A stretch of 64,000 bases of DNA from assembly GCF_035590735.1 (NCBI RefSeq), contig NZ_CP141595.1:739001-803000 (forward strand), given 5' to 3'. The translations under genes and the position numbers were made by a program. Each line of letters starts with the position of its first letter. Position 1 is the first letter of the stretch. This stretch comes from Rossellomorea aquimaris. GTDB taxonomy: Bacteria > Bacillota > Bacilli > Bacillales > Bacillaceae_B. Under the pieces are notes generated by a model that was not told where the DNA came from, searched no databases, and worked only from the letters and a program-made list of their open reading frames with translations. This document shows, piece by piece, positions 34,064 to 43,795 of this stretch.

Positions 34064-34888
34064 ATGAAAACGTCATTCACAAATATTTTCGGTGTGGAAA
34101 AACCTGTATTAGGTATGGTTCATTTAGGTCCGCTCCCTGGATCACCTCTATATGAAGGGAATATCGATCAAGTATTAGAAGCTGCCATCCGTGATGCGAA
34201 AAGTCTTGAAAAGGGCGGAGCCAGCTCAGTTATGATAGAAAACTTTAATGACTACCCATTTTACCCTGAAACAGAGGAACCTGAAACAGTGGCAGCGATG
34301 ACATTGATTGCTCATGAAATTCGACGCGAAGTGAAGCTTCCAATGGGGATTAATATCCTGAGAAACTCTTGGAAATCAGCATTGGCAGTTGCTGGAACAG
34401 TAGGGGCTGATTTTATCAGACTTAACGTCCTGACTGATGCGTACGTGACCGATCAGGGTCTCATTAACGGTACTGCGCACTTAGTAGCGAGATATCGTAA
34501 ATTTCTTGGTTTAGAGAATAAAGTCAAGATTTTCGCTGACATTCAAACAAAACATGCAGCTCCTTTAGCAGCTCGACCTATTGATGTCTTGGCTCGCGAT
34601 ACTGCCTATCGCGGAATGGCAGACGCGATTATTCTTGCAGGTGAAGAATCAGCTCAACCTCCTTCAATTGAGAATTTAGAGGCGGTGAGGAATGCAGTCC
34701 CTGATGTTCCAATCATCATCGGCAGCGGAATGAAAGTTGAAACTGCAAATCTGCTCAAATATGCGGATGGAGCTGTCTTTGGATATGGGGCAAAGATTGA
34801 TGATATTATGACGAACCCGGTTGACGAAGACAAAACACGCCGCTTCTGCGAAGGGGTAGACAGAGAAAGAAACTCTCAATTGGTTTAG
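34064..34888 (+). CDS. BtpA/SgcQ family protein
   Basis: A 274-residue TIM-barrel protein of the BtpA family. The typical start FGVEKPVLGMVHLGPLPGSP is present, along with GASSVMIENFNDYPF and RLNVLTDAYVTDQGLING. BtpA members occur in sugar operons (SgcQ) and are of uncertain activity. The ATG at 34064 is preceded by AAAGGAGGAGG; an earlier ATG at 34031 lacks a binding site. It sits between the SDR and the nucleoside hydrolase. Confidence 0.9.
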   Translation: MKTSFTNIFGVEKPVLGMVHLGPLPGSPLYEGNIDQVLEAAIRDAKSLEKGGASSVMIENFNDYPFYPETEEPETVAAMTLIAHEIRREVKLPMGINILRNSWKSALAVAGTVGADFIRLNVLTDAYVTDQGLINGTAHLVARYRKFLGLENKVKIFADIQTKHAAPLAARPIDVLARDTAYRGMADAIILAGEESAQPPSIENLEAVRNAVPDVPIIIGSGMKVETANLLKYADGAVFGYGAKIDDIMTNPVDEDKTRRFCEGVDRERNSQLV

Positions 34889-35027
34889 TTTTAATAGAAG
34901 CAGAGTATCGAAGGCATTGGGACCGATCATGGCCCCTCATACATACGAAACCTTATTTTCATTAAGGGTTTAGTGCTGATGCTTGTCTCTCGGTATTCTT
35001 ATAGAAAAGATAATAGGAGGAGTTAAC

Positions 35028-36005
35028 ATGATGATGGAACGAGTAATTATTGACACGGATCCGGGGGTAGACGACCTTGCCGCAATCTATCTTGCGCTTG
35101 CGTCTCCGGAACTGCGTATCGAAGCTTTAACGACAGTACATGGAAATATCGAGGTGGAAACTGCGACGCATAATGCACTTTCATTACTTGAATTAGCAGG
35201 CAGAACAGATATCCCTGTTTATCGCGGAGCAAGCAAGCCGCTTATACGCAAACCACACTTTGCCAAGCATATCCACGGCAATAATGGTTTTGGCGGAGTA
35301 GAGGTCCCAGACCCTTCTGTATCGGAGGCGGGGGAGTATGCGGCAATGGAGATTGTGAGGATTTGTAACGAAGCACCGAACGAAATCACTATTTTGGCGA
35401 TAGGTCCACTGACGAACGTGGCGCTGGCTCTCTCTATAGACCCTGGTATCGCGCAGAAAGTGAAAAGAATTATTGTCATGGGCGGTGCAGTCCGTGTCGC
35501 CGGGAACTATTCACCGGTTGCGTCCTTCAATCTGGCAGCTGATCCTGAGGCTGCAAGGGCAGTGTACGATTCGGGTGCGCCAATCGTTCAGGTCGGTCTC
35601 GATGTATGTACGAAGGTGAGAATCTCACCAGAAAATCTAAAACGCATAAGGGATACGAATACCCGTCCAGGATCCTTCCTCTTAGAGGCCGCTGAATTCC
35701 GGCGTAAGGCTTACGTTGCCGTCCAGCAATCGTCAGAAACGGAGACCGGCGTTTTCTTTAATGACGTACCAGCCGTAGCCTATGCGCTTTGGCCTGAACT
35801 CTTTGAGGTACAGCCGGCCTATGTTTCCATTGAAACGTCAGGGGAACTTACAGCTGGTCAGACTGTCACTGAGTTTACAGGACAGTGGGGTCATTCAGAA
35901 CCCAATACCTCTATCCTGATGGATGTTGACGGAGAGACCCTGGCAGGACGATTTGCTGAACGTATTTCTACTTTAGAAACACAATATGCCGAATCGCCTA
36001 AATAA
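35028..36005 (+). CDS. Nucleoside hydrolase (IU-type)
   Basis: A 325-residue member of the inosine-uridine nucleoside hydrolase family, which cleaves the N-glycosidic bond of ribonucleosides with Ca2+. The metal cluster DTDPGVDD is at about residues 8-15; [39 protein letters not shown] and the C-terminal DVD complete the family pattern. The start at 35028 is chosen for AGGAGG at 35015-35020. Placed in an acid-sugar type cluster, it points to an N-glycoside as substrate. Confidence 0.92.
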   Translation: MMMERVIIDTDPGVDDLAAIYLALASPELRIEALTTVHGNIEVETATHNALSLLELAGRTDIPVYRGASKPLIRKPHFAKHIHGNNGFGGVEVPDPSVSEAGEYAAMEIVRICNEAPNEITILAIGPLTNVALALSIDPGIAQKVKRIIVMGGAVRVAGNYSPVASFNLAADPEAARAVYDSGAPIVQVGLDVCTKVRISPENLKRIRDTNTRPGSFLLEAAEFRRKAYVAVQQSSETETGVFFNDVPAVAYALWPELFEVQPAYVSIETSGELTAGQTVTEFTGQWGHSEPNTSILMDVDGETLAGRFAERISTLETQYAESPK

Positions 36006-36057
36006 CGCGTTAAAATATTTGAATTTTTAGATAATTATACTTCGAAGGGGTGACATC

Positions 36058-37569
36058 ATGTCAACTCTCATTAAAAACGTCACAATCATTACGATGGATG
36101 ATGATGCAGGTATCATCCAGGGCAGTGTCCTGGTGGAAAACGGACTCATAAAAGAAGTGATTCCGCATAACCCCGGGAGTGAACCGCCAATTGGGGCCAA
36201 TGAAACAATCGATGGATCCGAAATGATCGTCATGCCTGGTATGACAAATGCTCATTATCATTCCTATTCAAATCTGTTAAAAGGGACAACCAGCCATTTT
36301 CCATTGGAGATATGGTCCCTTTATACAACAGCATATGGATATTCACTTGATGACGAAGATATCTACAATGCAGTACTTTTAGGTGTAATCGATATGATTA
36401 AAAGCGGTGTGACCAGTTGTATTGACCATTTTCCGCATATCAGAAGATCAGAAGCCGCACTTAAAGCATATGAGGCATCATCGATTAGAGTTGGATTTGC
36501 TCCCATGATGCATGATGTACCTGATCATCATTTCCTTCCAGTTGAGCTGCCGAGCGATAGGAAGCGAAAACTAGACGAAGCAGCACCGATATCAGTTGAA
36601 GAAATGAAAGCGTTTTATAACTCCCTTTTCAACAAGTGGCATGATAAAAATAATCGTATTGAAATTTTATTAGGACCGAATGCTCCGCAGCGATGTTCCG
36701 AGGAAATGCTGGCGTTATGTAGAGAATTAAGTGAACAAAGAGGGGCATATGTTCATACTCATCTTCTGGAAACAAAAATTCAAAAGGAAGTCGGAGATGC
36801 TGCATTTTCCGGTGGGATAGTTGGCAGACTGCGGGACCAACAATTGCTTTCAAGAAAGTTGTCAGCGGCTCATTCCATTTGGATTGAAGATGATGAGGCA
36901 GAGGTGTTAGCTGATCGTGGTGTTTCCCTTGTTCATAATCCAGTCAGTAATATGATGCTTGGCAGCGGAAGAGCGAACGTATCATCCTATCTGCGAAAAG
37001 GAATGAACGTGGCCTTGGGGACGGATTCCTCCAATTGCGGAATCTCCCATAACCTTTTTGAAGCAATGAGGATAGCTGTTATGCACAGCAGGCAGGAACA
37101 TTCTCAATTCCAAGAATGGCTGAAACCAATAGATGTGCTGAAAATGGCTACAATTGGCGGGGCACACTTATTGGGTGAAGAGAAAAAGCGGGGGAAAATA
37201 AAAAAAGGTTATGAAGCGGATCTTGTTTTACTAACCAAACGTTCACCTGCTTTGGCGATGAACGAAGATCTTATCTCTCAGCTTGTGTATTACGAGAATG
37301 GGAGTTCGATAGAATCGGTCATGGTCAAGGGAGAATGGGTTCTCAGGAATCGCAACATTGTTACATTCGATGAAGAAGCGATACTTCAAGCAGTAAAAGA
37401 AAAACATGAGTCCCTGGTTGTAAAAAGCCAGGCAAGTATTCAATTGGCGAATGAATATGAGCCGTATTTCACCAATATGTATAAAAAGTTTCATCATCAT
37501 CTTGGGGAGAAAAAAGCTGGCAGCAGATCGGATGCTGCTCATGAGCAAGGAATGCCTCAAGAAATTTAA
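36058..37569 (+). CDS. Amidohydrolase (chlorohydrolase/deaminase-like)
   Basis: A 503-residue metal-dependent amidohydrolase. Metal ligands are NAHYHSY (HxH), HTHLLE, AAHSIW and the Asp in LGTDSSNCG, the pattern of the AtzA/TrzN/SsnA/MtaD group, which deaminates or dechlorinates ring heterocycles. In this context it may deaminate or open the base released by the nucleoside hydrolase, or act before it. The C-terminal 60 residues are hydrophilic and variable. GAAGGGGTG precedes the ATG. Confidence 0.9.
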   Translation: MSTLIKNVTIITMDDDAGIIQGSVLVENGLIKEVIPHNPGSEPPIGANETIDGSEMIVMPGMTNAHYHSYSNLLKGTTSHFPLEIWSLYTTAYGYSLDDEDIYNAVLLGVIDMIKSGVTSCIDHFPHIRRSEAALKAYEASSIRVGFAPMMHDVPDHHFLPVELPSDRKRKLDEAAPISVEEMKAFYNSLFNKWHDKNNRIEILLGPNAPQRCSEEMLALCRELSEQRGAYVHTHLLETKIQKEVGDAAFSGGIVGRLRDQQLLSRKLSAAHSIWIEDDEAEVLADRGVSLVHNPVSNMMLGSGRANVSSYLRKGMNVALGTDSSNCGISHNLFEAMRIAVMHSRQEHSQFQEWLKPIDVLKMATIGGAHLLGEEKKRGKIKKGYEADLVLLTKRSPALAMNEDLISQLVYYENGSSIESVMVKGEWVLRNRNIVTFDEEAILQAVKEKHESLVVKSQASIQLANEYEPYFTNMYKKFHHHLGEKKAGSRSDAAHEQGMPQEI

Positions 37570-37605
37570 TCTTAGCAAAAGCCCATATTTGAAGGAGGAT
37601 AAAAG

Positions 37606-38223
37606 ATGAAAAGTATAGCAAAGGATTTTACGCTTATTTCCATATTGCTCATTCCCATTGGTGTTGCAGTCAATGTAGTTGCCGGTGAATTGGTTGAAAT
37701 ATTAAAGATTCCTCTCTTCTTAAATCAAATTGGCACGATGATTGTCGCGATGGTAGCCGGCCCCTGGGTCGGGGCAGTGACCGGAGGGGTCTCGAAACTG
37801 ATATTTGGGATATTCAACCCTACTCAGCTTGCGTTTATGCCGGTTGCGATGGCTTCAGGAATTGTTGTCGGTTTCATGGCGAAAAAGGGGATGACAAAAA
37901 ATGTTTGGAAGGTTGCGTTTACAGGGTTTATTGTGGCCATCGTTGCCATATTAATCGCTACCCCGACAACGGTTATCGTGTTTGGCGGAGCTTCAGGAAC
38001 TGGATCAGATACAGTCACTGCCGTCCTTTTAGCTTCAGGCAAAGAAATATGGACAGCTGTTTTAACACAGAAGATATTTGTTGAAAGTATTGATAAAATC
38101 CTTTCGATCATGGTTGCCTATATGATTGTTCGAAAGATGTCAGATCAATACCTGTCAAAACAGAAATACGGCCACTTATATCTTAATACTTACAATCATA
38201 AAAACACTAAAATTGGAGCTTAA
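37606..38223 (+). CDS. ECF transporter substrate-binding (S) component
   Basis: A 205-residue protein with five to six membrane helices, the size of an ECF S component. GVAVNVVAGELVEILKIPLFLNQIGTM at the N-terminus and GPWVGAVTGGVSKL are characteristic of that fold. It is followed by its own EcfT and two EcfA genes, a complete dedicated (group I) transporter. The substrate is not known; an S-component family linked to nucleoside hydrolase genes exists (CD3073-type) and this may belong to it, which I cannot verify. Confidence 0.82.
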   Translation: MKSIAKDFTLISILLIPIGVAVNVVAGELVEILKIPLFLNQIGTMIVAMVAGPWVGAVTGGVSKLIFGIFNPTQLAFMPVAMASGIVVGFMAKKGMTKNVWKVAFTGFIVAIVAILIATPTTVIVFGGASGTGSDTVTAVLLASGKEIWTAVLTQKIFVESIDKILSIMVAYMIVRKMSDQYLSKQKYGHLYLNTYNHKNTKIGA

Positions 38224-38240
38224 AAGCATTGCATAAAGGC

Positions 38241-38290
38241 ATGGGGTGAACATGTTGATAAATCTGCGGTTACTGCATCACTCACCCCAT
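38241..38290 (+). other. Long inverted repeat between S and T genes
   Basis: ATGGGGTGA (38241-38249) and TCACCCCAT (38282-38290) are perfect nine-base arms separated by 32 bases, with no T run. It may be a partial terminator or a processing/stability hairpin that sets the S to T-A-A ratio. Confidence 0.5.
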
Positions 38291-38382
38291 TATTTCGTAT
38301 AAGAGGGCTTGTATGCATTCATCCGATTCTTTCCATGAATCAGTGAAAAAATGAACCTTACTATGATAGGGGAGATATACTT

Positions 38383-39132
38383 ATGGAAAAACTAAGAAGC
38401 TTTATTCTAAGTCTTTATCCAACTACTAAATTCTTATTTGCCGCCTTTATGATGATGACCCCGTTACTGTGGCCAGGTTATATCTATTCCTATTTGGTTC
38501 CCGTGTTGTGTTTGATTATTGCGATGGCAGCTGGTAAAACAAAGCCGTACGTAGACTTCGTCTTAAAAGGATTAGTACCGATTGTTGTCATGATTTTTCT
38601 TTTGCAATCATTTTTCTACCCTGGAGAGAACATATTGTGGTCATGGAGCATCTTCTCCATTAAACAAGAAGGAATTGAATTCAGTTTACAATTAACCTCG
38701 AAAATATTGGCGGTGGGATCAGCCATTGTTTTATTTTTTCAGATTACAAAAATCAATGATTTATCACGGGCTTTAGAAATAGCAGGAGTTTCGCCAAAAG
38801 CTACCTATGTACTTTCATCCGCACTTACTATTATTCCGGAAATGAGACTGCATTTATTACGAATCATGGATGCACAAAGAACCCGCGGTGTAGAAACGGA
38901 AGGAAATCTTAGCATCCGGATTAAAGCATTTGTACCAGCATTAACCCCGCTGATTTTATCATCATTTTCGAGCACAGATGAGAAGGCGATCACGTTAGAA
39001 TCCAGAGCTTTCACAGCCCGTACCAAAAAGACAAGCTTGCACCATTTGGAAAAGACGAAGAGTGATCATGTAGTAAGAGCTATCTTATTGATTGTATTTG
39101 TTTCCATCTTGATCTGGAGGTTTTTCTTATGA
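38383..39132 (+). CDS. ecfT: ECF transporter transmembrane (T) component
   Basis: A 249-residue EcfT with five membrane helices and long cytoplasmic coupling helices carrying the two Ala-Arg-Gly type motifs, here DAQRTRGVE and ESRAFTART, that contact the ATPases. AGGGGAGAT precedes the ATG. Its TGA overlaps the next start (ATGA). Confidence 0.9.
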   Translation: MEKLRSFILSLYPTTKFLFAAFMMMTPLLWPGYIYSYLVPVLCLIIAMAAGKTKPYVDFVLKGLVPIVVMIFLLQSFFYPGENILWSWSIFSIKQEGIEFSLQLTSKILAVGSAIVLFFQITKINDLSRALEIAGVSPKATYVLSSALTIIPEMRLHLLRIMDAQRTRGVETEGNLSIRIKAFVPALTPLILSSFSSTDEKAITLESRAFTARTKKTSLHHLEKTKSDHVVRAILLIVFVSILIWRFFL

Positions 39133-39992
39133 GTGGAATAGAGATTAGAAATCTATCATACCAGTACCCTACTGGAAGTGAAAAGGTATTGCATGATCTG
39201 AATCTTACGATTGAAAGCGGGAAGTTCTACGCATTCGCCGGTGTGAACGGCGGAGGGAAGACAACGCTCTGCAATGTGATCCGGGGGTTCATTCCACACT
39301 TTTTCAAGGGAGAACGAACTGGAGAAGTGCTGATTGATGGGAAGGATGTTCAAGATTGGGATCCAAGTGATCTTGCTCAGAAAGTGGGGTTTGTGTTTCA
39401 AAATCCATTCACCCAGATCAGCGGCGTGAAGGAAACTGTTTTTGATGAGATTGCTTTCGGACTGGAGAATCTAGGGGTCGAAATCAGTGTGATTAAACAG
39501 AAAGTTCAAGACATTATTAAATTGCTGGGTATTGAGTATATCCAAGACAAAAACCCGAATGAGCTCTCAGGAGGCCAAAAACAAAGGGTGGCTTTAGCCT
39601 CGATTATCGTAATGGAGCCGGATATTCTCATTTTTGATGAACCGACATCACAGCTGGATCCACAAGGTACGGAGGAAATATTCAGGGTAATCGATATTAT
39701 GAAGAAAAAAGGAAAAACAATTATTTTAGTAGAGCACAAAATCGAATTGATTGCTGAATATGCGGACTATGTGATCGTTCTTCAGGATGGACAGATTAAG
39801 AAACAAGGAAGAACGGAAGAAGTGCTTTCTGAAGAGGGTACACAGGACTATGGTTTAGGATTGACCCAGTATACGCTATTGGATTTACAAATGCGGAAAC
39901 ACAATATGCATACCGAAAGAATACCCATTACTGAGAGGGACTCCGTTCAAGTGATGAAACAATGGATGGAATTACAAGGGGTGAAATTATGA
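39129..39992 (+). CDS. ecfA: ECF transporter ATPase (A)
   Basis: A 287-residue ATPase: Walker A GVNGGGKTT, Q-loop VFQNPFTQ, signature LSGGQKQ, Walker B ILIFDEPTSQLDP, switch VEHK. All catalytic motifs are intact. The C-terminal 60 residues are the usual ECF ATPase extension. Overlaps ecfT and the next ATPase gene by four bases each. Confidence 0.93.
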   Translation: MSGIEIRNLSYQYPTGSEKVLHDLNLTIESGKFYAFAGVNGGGKTTLCNVIRGFIPHFFKGERTGEVLIDGKDVQDWDPSDLAQKVGFVFQNPFTQISGVKETVFDEIAFGLENLGVEISVIKQKVQDIIKLLGIEYIQDKNPNELSGGQKQRVALASIIVMEPDILIFDEPTSQLDPQGTEEIFRVIDIMKKKGKTIILVEHKIELIAEYADYVIVLQDGQIKKQGRTEEVLSEEGTQDYGLGLTQYTLLDLQMRKHNMHTERIPITERDSVQVMKQWMELQGVKL

Positions 39993-40816
39993 GCTATTTA
40001 ACTTTAAATGACGTTACCTATTGTTATCCCAATGGTTTTAAAGCGGTTGAGAATGTCAGCATGTCTTTCGAAAAGGGCGAATCAGTAGCCATTGTTGGAC
40101 AAAATGGTGCCGGGAAAACAACAACAGTGAAAATGATGAATGGATTAACAAAGCCAACTCAAGGTGATGTGATCATTGATGGTTTGAATACAAAAGATTA
40201 TACAACAGCTCAGATATCTAAAAAAGTTGGATATGTCTTTCAAAACCCTGATGATCAAATTTTTCACGAAAATGTAAAAAGTGAAATCAGGTTCGGGCCT
40301 AAAAACCTTGGATTTTCAGAGCAGAAGATTGAAGAAAACGTCATGAAGGCAGCAGAATTGACAGGGATCGTGCCATTCTTGGATATCCATCCGTATAACC
40401 TGCCTTATTCCATGAAGAAATTTGTCACCATTGCCTCGGTCATTGCAATGGATACAGATACGATTATCTTAGACGAGCCAACGGCAGGACAAGACTCCCT
40501 GGCCATTAAAAGACTGGGGTACATTATTGATTCATTAGTCCGAGAAGGGAAAACGATCATAACCATTACACATGATATGGAATTTGTCGTGAATAACTTT
40601 GAACGCGTCATCGTGATGGCAAATAAGAGAGTCGTTCAGGATTCTCATAAGCAAGATGTTTTCTGGAACCATGGTGTCCTGGAAGAAGCGATGTTAAAAC
40701 AGCCTCATATCAGCCGGTTATGCAATACATTAAATATCAATGAAAAAGTTTTAGATATCAATCAAATGATCGATGTACTAAAAAAAACACCAGGTAAGGT
40801 AAAAGTTACTCTATAA
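39989..40816 (+). CDS. ecfA': ECF transporter ATPase (A')
   Basis: A 275-residue ATPase: Walker A GQNGAGKTT, Q-loop VFQNPDDQ, Walker B IIILDEPTAGQD with switch THD. The signature is degenerate (LPYSMKKFV in place of LSGGQ), so one of the two composite ATP sites is probably non-canonical. The start at 39989 is chosen because AAGGGGTG precedes it and it overlaps the upstream stop as ATGA; an earlier ATG at 39962 is less likely. Confidence 0.9.
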   Translation: MSYLTLNDVTYCYPNGFKAVENVSMSFEKGESVAIVGQNGAGKTTTVKMMNGLTKPTQGDVIIDGLNTKDYTTAQISKKVGYVFQNPDDQIFHENVKSEIRFGPKNLGFSEQKIEENVMKAAELTGIVPFLDIHPYNLPYSMKKFVTIASVIAMDTDTIILDEPTAGQDSLAIKRLGYIIDSLVREGKTIITITHDMEFVVNNFERVIVMANKRVVQDSHKQDVFWNHGVLEEAMLKQPHISRLCNTLNINEKVLDINQMIDVLKKTPGKVKVTL

Positions 40817-40855
40817 AATGAAACTCTTAACGACTAAAAATAGAGGAGAATCGAT

Positions 40856-41524
40856 ATGAAAATTGGTATTATACATGCAACTTGTAATGCTGTACCACCT
40901 TTAAATGCAGCCTTCAAACGACTGGCACCAGAAGTAACGGTCTTAAACTTTGTTGATGAAAATATCCAGTATCATGCCAACCAAATTAATGGAATCGATG
41001 ACAAATCATTTCGAGATTTTGTCCATATGGCCAGTAAAGCACAGGAAGCGGGAGTAGACGCGATTATTGTAGCATGCACCGTCCTGACCCCTGTAGTGGA
41101 TTCTGTTAAGCCATTTATATCAGTACCGATCTTTGCGGTAGATCGCCCGATGTTAGAAAAGGCAGTTACTCATTATACAAAAATAGGCGTTGTGGCGACG
41201 ACTGCACCATCCGGACCCGCAACAAAAGCCCAATTGGAGAAGCTTGCCAATGAATGGGGCAGGGAAGTGGAAGTTGAAACGGAGATTATTACGAAGGCGA
41301 TGACAGAATTGAAGGCTGGTCATGAGGACGAACATAATCATCTGAATCGTCTTGCCGCAGCGGAATTACAAAAAAGAGGATGCGAAGCAATCATTCTTGC
41401 ACAGATCACGCAGGCATGTGCTGAAGTTGAAACGAGTACATTAGGACTCCCGGTGTTAACCAGTCCGAAAGAAGCGGTAAAAGCAGTTATCGGTGCATTG
41501 GAAGGGGATAAAGTAAACGCTTAG
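40856..41524 (+). CDS. Aspartate/glutamate racemase family protein
   Basis: A 222-residue protein of the Asp/Glu/hydantoin racemase superfamily, with two likely catalytic Cys residues in IHATCNAVPP and IIVACTVLTP. Members include racemases and decarboxylases acting at an acidic carbon. Its substrate here is unknown; it could epimerise or isomerise an acid intermediate before the dehydrogenase. AGAGGAGA precedes the ATG. Confidence 0.87.
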   Translation: MKIGIIHATCNAVPPLNAAFKRLAPEVTVLNFVDENIQYHANQINGIDDKSFRDFVHMASKAQEAGVDAIIVACTVLTPVVDSVKPFISVPIFAVDRPMLEKAVTHYTKIGVVATTAPSGPATKAQLEKLANEWGREVEVETEIITKAMTELKAGHEDEHNHLNRLAAAELQKRGCEAIILAQITQACAEVETSTLGLPVLTSPKEAVKAVIGALEGDKVNA

Positions 41525-41585
41525 TTACGGTACTTCCCCGTTCCTCAGTCCTTGAAATGATTTCAAACAAAAAGGAGAGATTTCA

Positions 41586-42515
41586 ATGAAGGTAAGTTTT
41601 ATTGGATTAGGCGTCATGGGTACAGGTATGGCATTCAATCTGGCAAAAGGTGAAAAAGAAGGTGAGTATGATTATCTTGTGTGTGATGCCAATCCACAGG
41701 CATTAGAAGAATTCAATGCACAAGGGATTAAAACCACAACGAATATCTTGGAGACAGCAGATAGTGATTATCTATTTCTTTGTCTGCCAGACTTAGAGAT
41801 TGTAAAAAAGGTTGTAGTAGGGGAAAACGGCTTACTGAAATATATGAAGCAGGGTCAGACCATTGTCGACTTTAGCACCATCAGTTATTTAGGAGCAGTA
41901 GAAGTCGCAGAAACCTGCAGGGAGAATGGTATCGAATATATGGATTGCCCCATTTCGGGTCATCCCAGAACAACGGTCGAAGGAACACTTACGATCATGT
42001 GCGGCGGGAACGAAGAACTATTTCACACATTAAAACCTATGCTTGACCGGATGGGGAAACAGATCCTCTACATGGGTGACAACGGGGCTGGGCAGCTGAC
42101 GAAAATGATTAATAACTGTGTATTAAATATTTGTTGTGCAAGCTTCAGTGAATTATTACCCGTCGGCGTGAAACTTGGTTTGGATCCAGAGAAACTCGGT
42201 GATGTATTAATGACGGCAACCGGATCAAGTTTTGCTTCAAAAACATTGATTCCTAAGGTGTTAGAAGGGGATTTTGAACATAGTTTTTCACTTGAAAGAG
42301 CCTATAAAGACATGGAAAGTATGAATGAAGTGTTAATGAAATACCAAATTCCACTGCCAACGTTGAGTGGAACGATGCAAACGTATCAACTGGCATTACA
42401 AAACGGACAAGGTGATTTCTACAAGCATGCCATGATTTGTTATTTTGAAGATTTGTTGGGTGTAAAGGTACGGAATAAGAGCTTTCAAGAAGCAGAAGCT
42501 GAATTGGTAAAGTAG
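41586..42515 (+). CDS. NAD(P)-dependent beta-hydroxyacid dehydrogenase
   Basis: A 309-residue dehydrogenase of the 3-hydroxyisobutyrate/L-threonate dehydrogenase family. Cofactor motif GLGVMGTGMAFNLA at the N-terminus, substrate loop MDCPISGHPRTTVEGTLTIM, catalytic Lys in GAGQLTKMINN. In four-carbon acid-sugar pathways this family (LtnD/DtnD) oxidises the hydroxyl next to the acid to a 3-oxo or 2-oxo product that the next two gene products use. AAAGGAGAG precedes the ATG. Confidence 0.9.
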   Translation: MKVSFIGLGVMGTGMAFNLAKGEKEGEYDYLVCDANPQALEEFNAQGIKTTTNILETADSDYLFLCLPDLEIVKKVVVGENGLLKYMKQGQTIVDFSTISYLGAVEVAETCRENGIEYMDCPISGHPRTTVEGTLTIMCGGNEELFHTLKPMLDRMGKQILYMGDNGAGQLTKMINNCVLNICCASFSELLPVGVKLGLDPEKLGDVLMTATGSSFASKTLIPKVLEGDFEHSFSLERAYKDMESMNEVLMKYQIPLPTLSGTMQTYQLALQNGQGDFYKHAMICYFEDLLGVKVRNKSFQEAEAELVK

Positions 42516-42543
42516 TACATAAAATAGTAGGGGGGTGAATCGA

Positions 42544-43779
42544 TTGCGCTTTGGTGTGATTGCAGATGACTTTACCGGGGGGAGTGACATCGCTTCTTTC
42601 TTTGTGAAAGGCGGACTTAGTACCGTTTTATACTCTGGAGTACCTGAAATGGATGAGATTCCTAAGGCAGAGGTATGTGTCATTGCCTTGAAAACACGGA
42701 CTCAAAACCCAAATGGCGCTGTCAAAGACTCCCTCGAGGCGATCGCCTGGTTAAAAGGGCAAGGGGCACAACAGTTTTATATTAAATATTGCTCTACATT
42801 CGATTCTACACCTGAAGGGAATATCGGCCCGATATGTGACGCCGTATTGGAAGAGCTCGACGTTCCTTATACGATTCTATGTCCTGCCCTTCCGGTCAAT
42901 GGACGGGTTGTGAAAAATGGATGTTTATATGTAAATGGGGTTCCATTGCATGAAAGCCCAATGAAAGATCATCCTCTTACGCCCATGCGGGATTGTGATC
43001 TGGTTCGTTTAATGGACGCTCAGAGCAAATTTCCCAGTGTGAAAATGCCCGGCGATTTAGACAAGGAAGAAGTAAATGAATGGATGACAGGAATAGCCGC
43101 ACAACATAAGGATTCGCATTTTTATATCATACCGGATTACGAGAAAGAAGAAGACGCGGAAAAGCTGGTAGAGTTATTTGGAGAACTCAAACTGATTACA
43201 GGAGGAAGTGGTCTTGCCTATCCATTGGCGAAAATGCATAAGGAACAAGCGGATGCGGATGACTTTGAGCGATCGGATTCACCTGCGTTACTGTTAGCAG
43301 GGAGCTGCAGTGAAGCGACTCGAAACCAGATTGCAGAATATCAACAATCAGGTGGAAAAACCTATTTTATGGATCCTCTTAAATTGATTTCAGGGGAAGA
43401 ATCGGTCGAGAAGATTTGGAATGTGATTTCTCAAAACAAAGAAGAATCCATCCTGGTATACAGCAGTGACACACCTGAAAAAGTGCGGGATATTCAACAA
43501 AAAGGCAAAGAAGAAGTGGCCGGAAGATTAGAAAAAGCCACCGCAGATCTGGCAGAACTGGCTGTTGAAGCCGGGTTTCACAGAATCATCGTGGCAGGCG
43601 GAGAAACGAGTGGGGCGGTGGCCAAAAGGCTTGGGTACAATGGATATCATATTGGAGATAGTATTTCACCAGGAGTACCTACTATGATCCCAATAGAAGA
43701 TAAACGTATTCGGATGGTGTTTAAAAGCGGAAACTTTGGACAATCGGACTTTTTCCTTCAAGCCTTATCTTTAACATAA
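42544..43779 (+). CDS. Four-carbon acid sugar kinase family protein (DUF1537, OtnK-like)
   Basis: About 411 residues, the two-domain DUF1537 kinase: the N-terminal domain opens with FGVIADDFTGGSDIASFF and includes KYCSTFDSTPEGNIG; the C-terminal nucleotide domain has LLAGSCSEATRNQI and IVAGGETSGAVAKRLG. Known members phosphorylate 3-oxo-tetronates or threonate at C4. The TTG at 42544 is preferred since AGGGGGGTG lies about seven bases upstream; a GTG at 42535 would have no spacing. Confidence 0.88.
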   Translation: MRFGVIADDFTGGSDIASFFVKGGLSTVLYSGVPEMDEIPKAEVCVIALKTRTQNPNGAVKDSLEAIAWLKGQGAQQFYIKYCSTFDSTPEGNIGPICDAVLEELDVPYTILCPALPVNGRVVKNGCLYVNGVPLHESPMKDHPLTPMRDCDLVRLMDAQSKFPSVKMPGDLDKEEVNEWMTGIAAQHKDSHFYIIPDYEKEEDAEKLVELFGELKLITGGSGLAYPLAKMHKEQADADDFERSDSPALLLAGSCSEATRNQIAEYQQSGGKTYFMDPLKLISGEESVEKIWNVISQNKEESILVYSSDTPEKVRDIQQKGKEEVAGRLEKATADLAELAVEAGFHRIIVAGGETSGAVAKRLGYNGYHIGDSISPGVPTMIPIEDKRIRMVFKSGNFGQSDFFLQALSLT

Positions 43780-43795
43780 GAGAGAAGTGGAAAAT

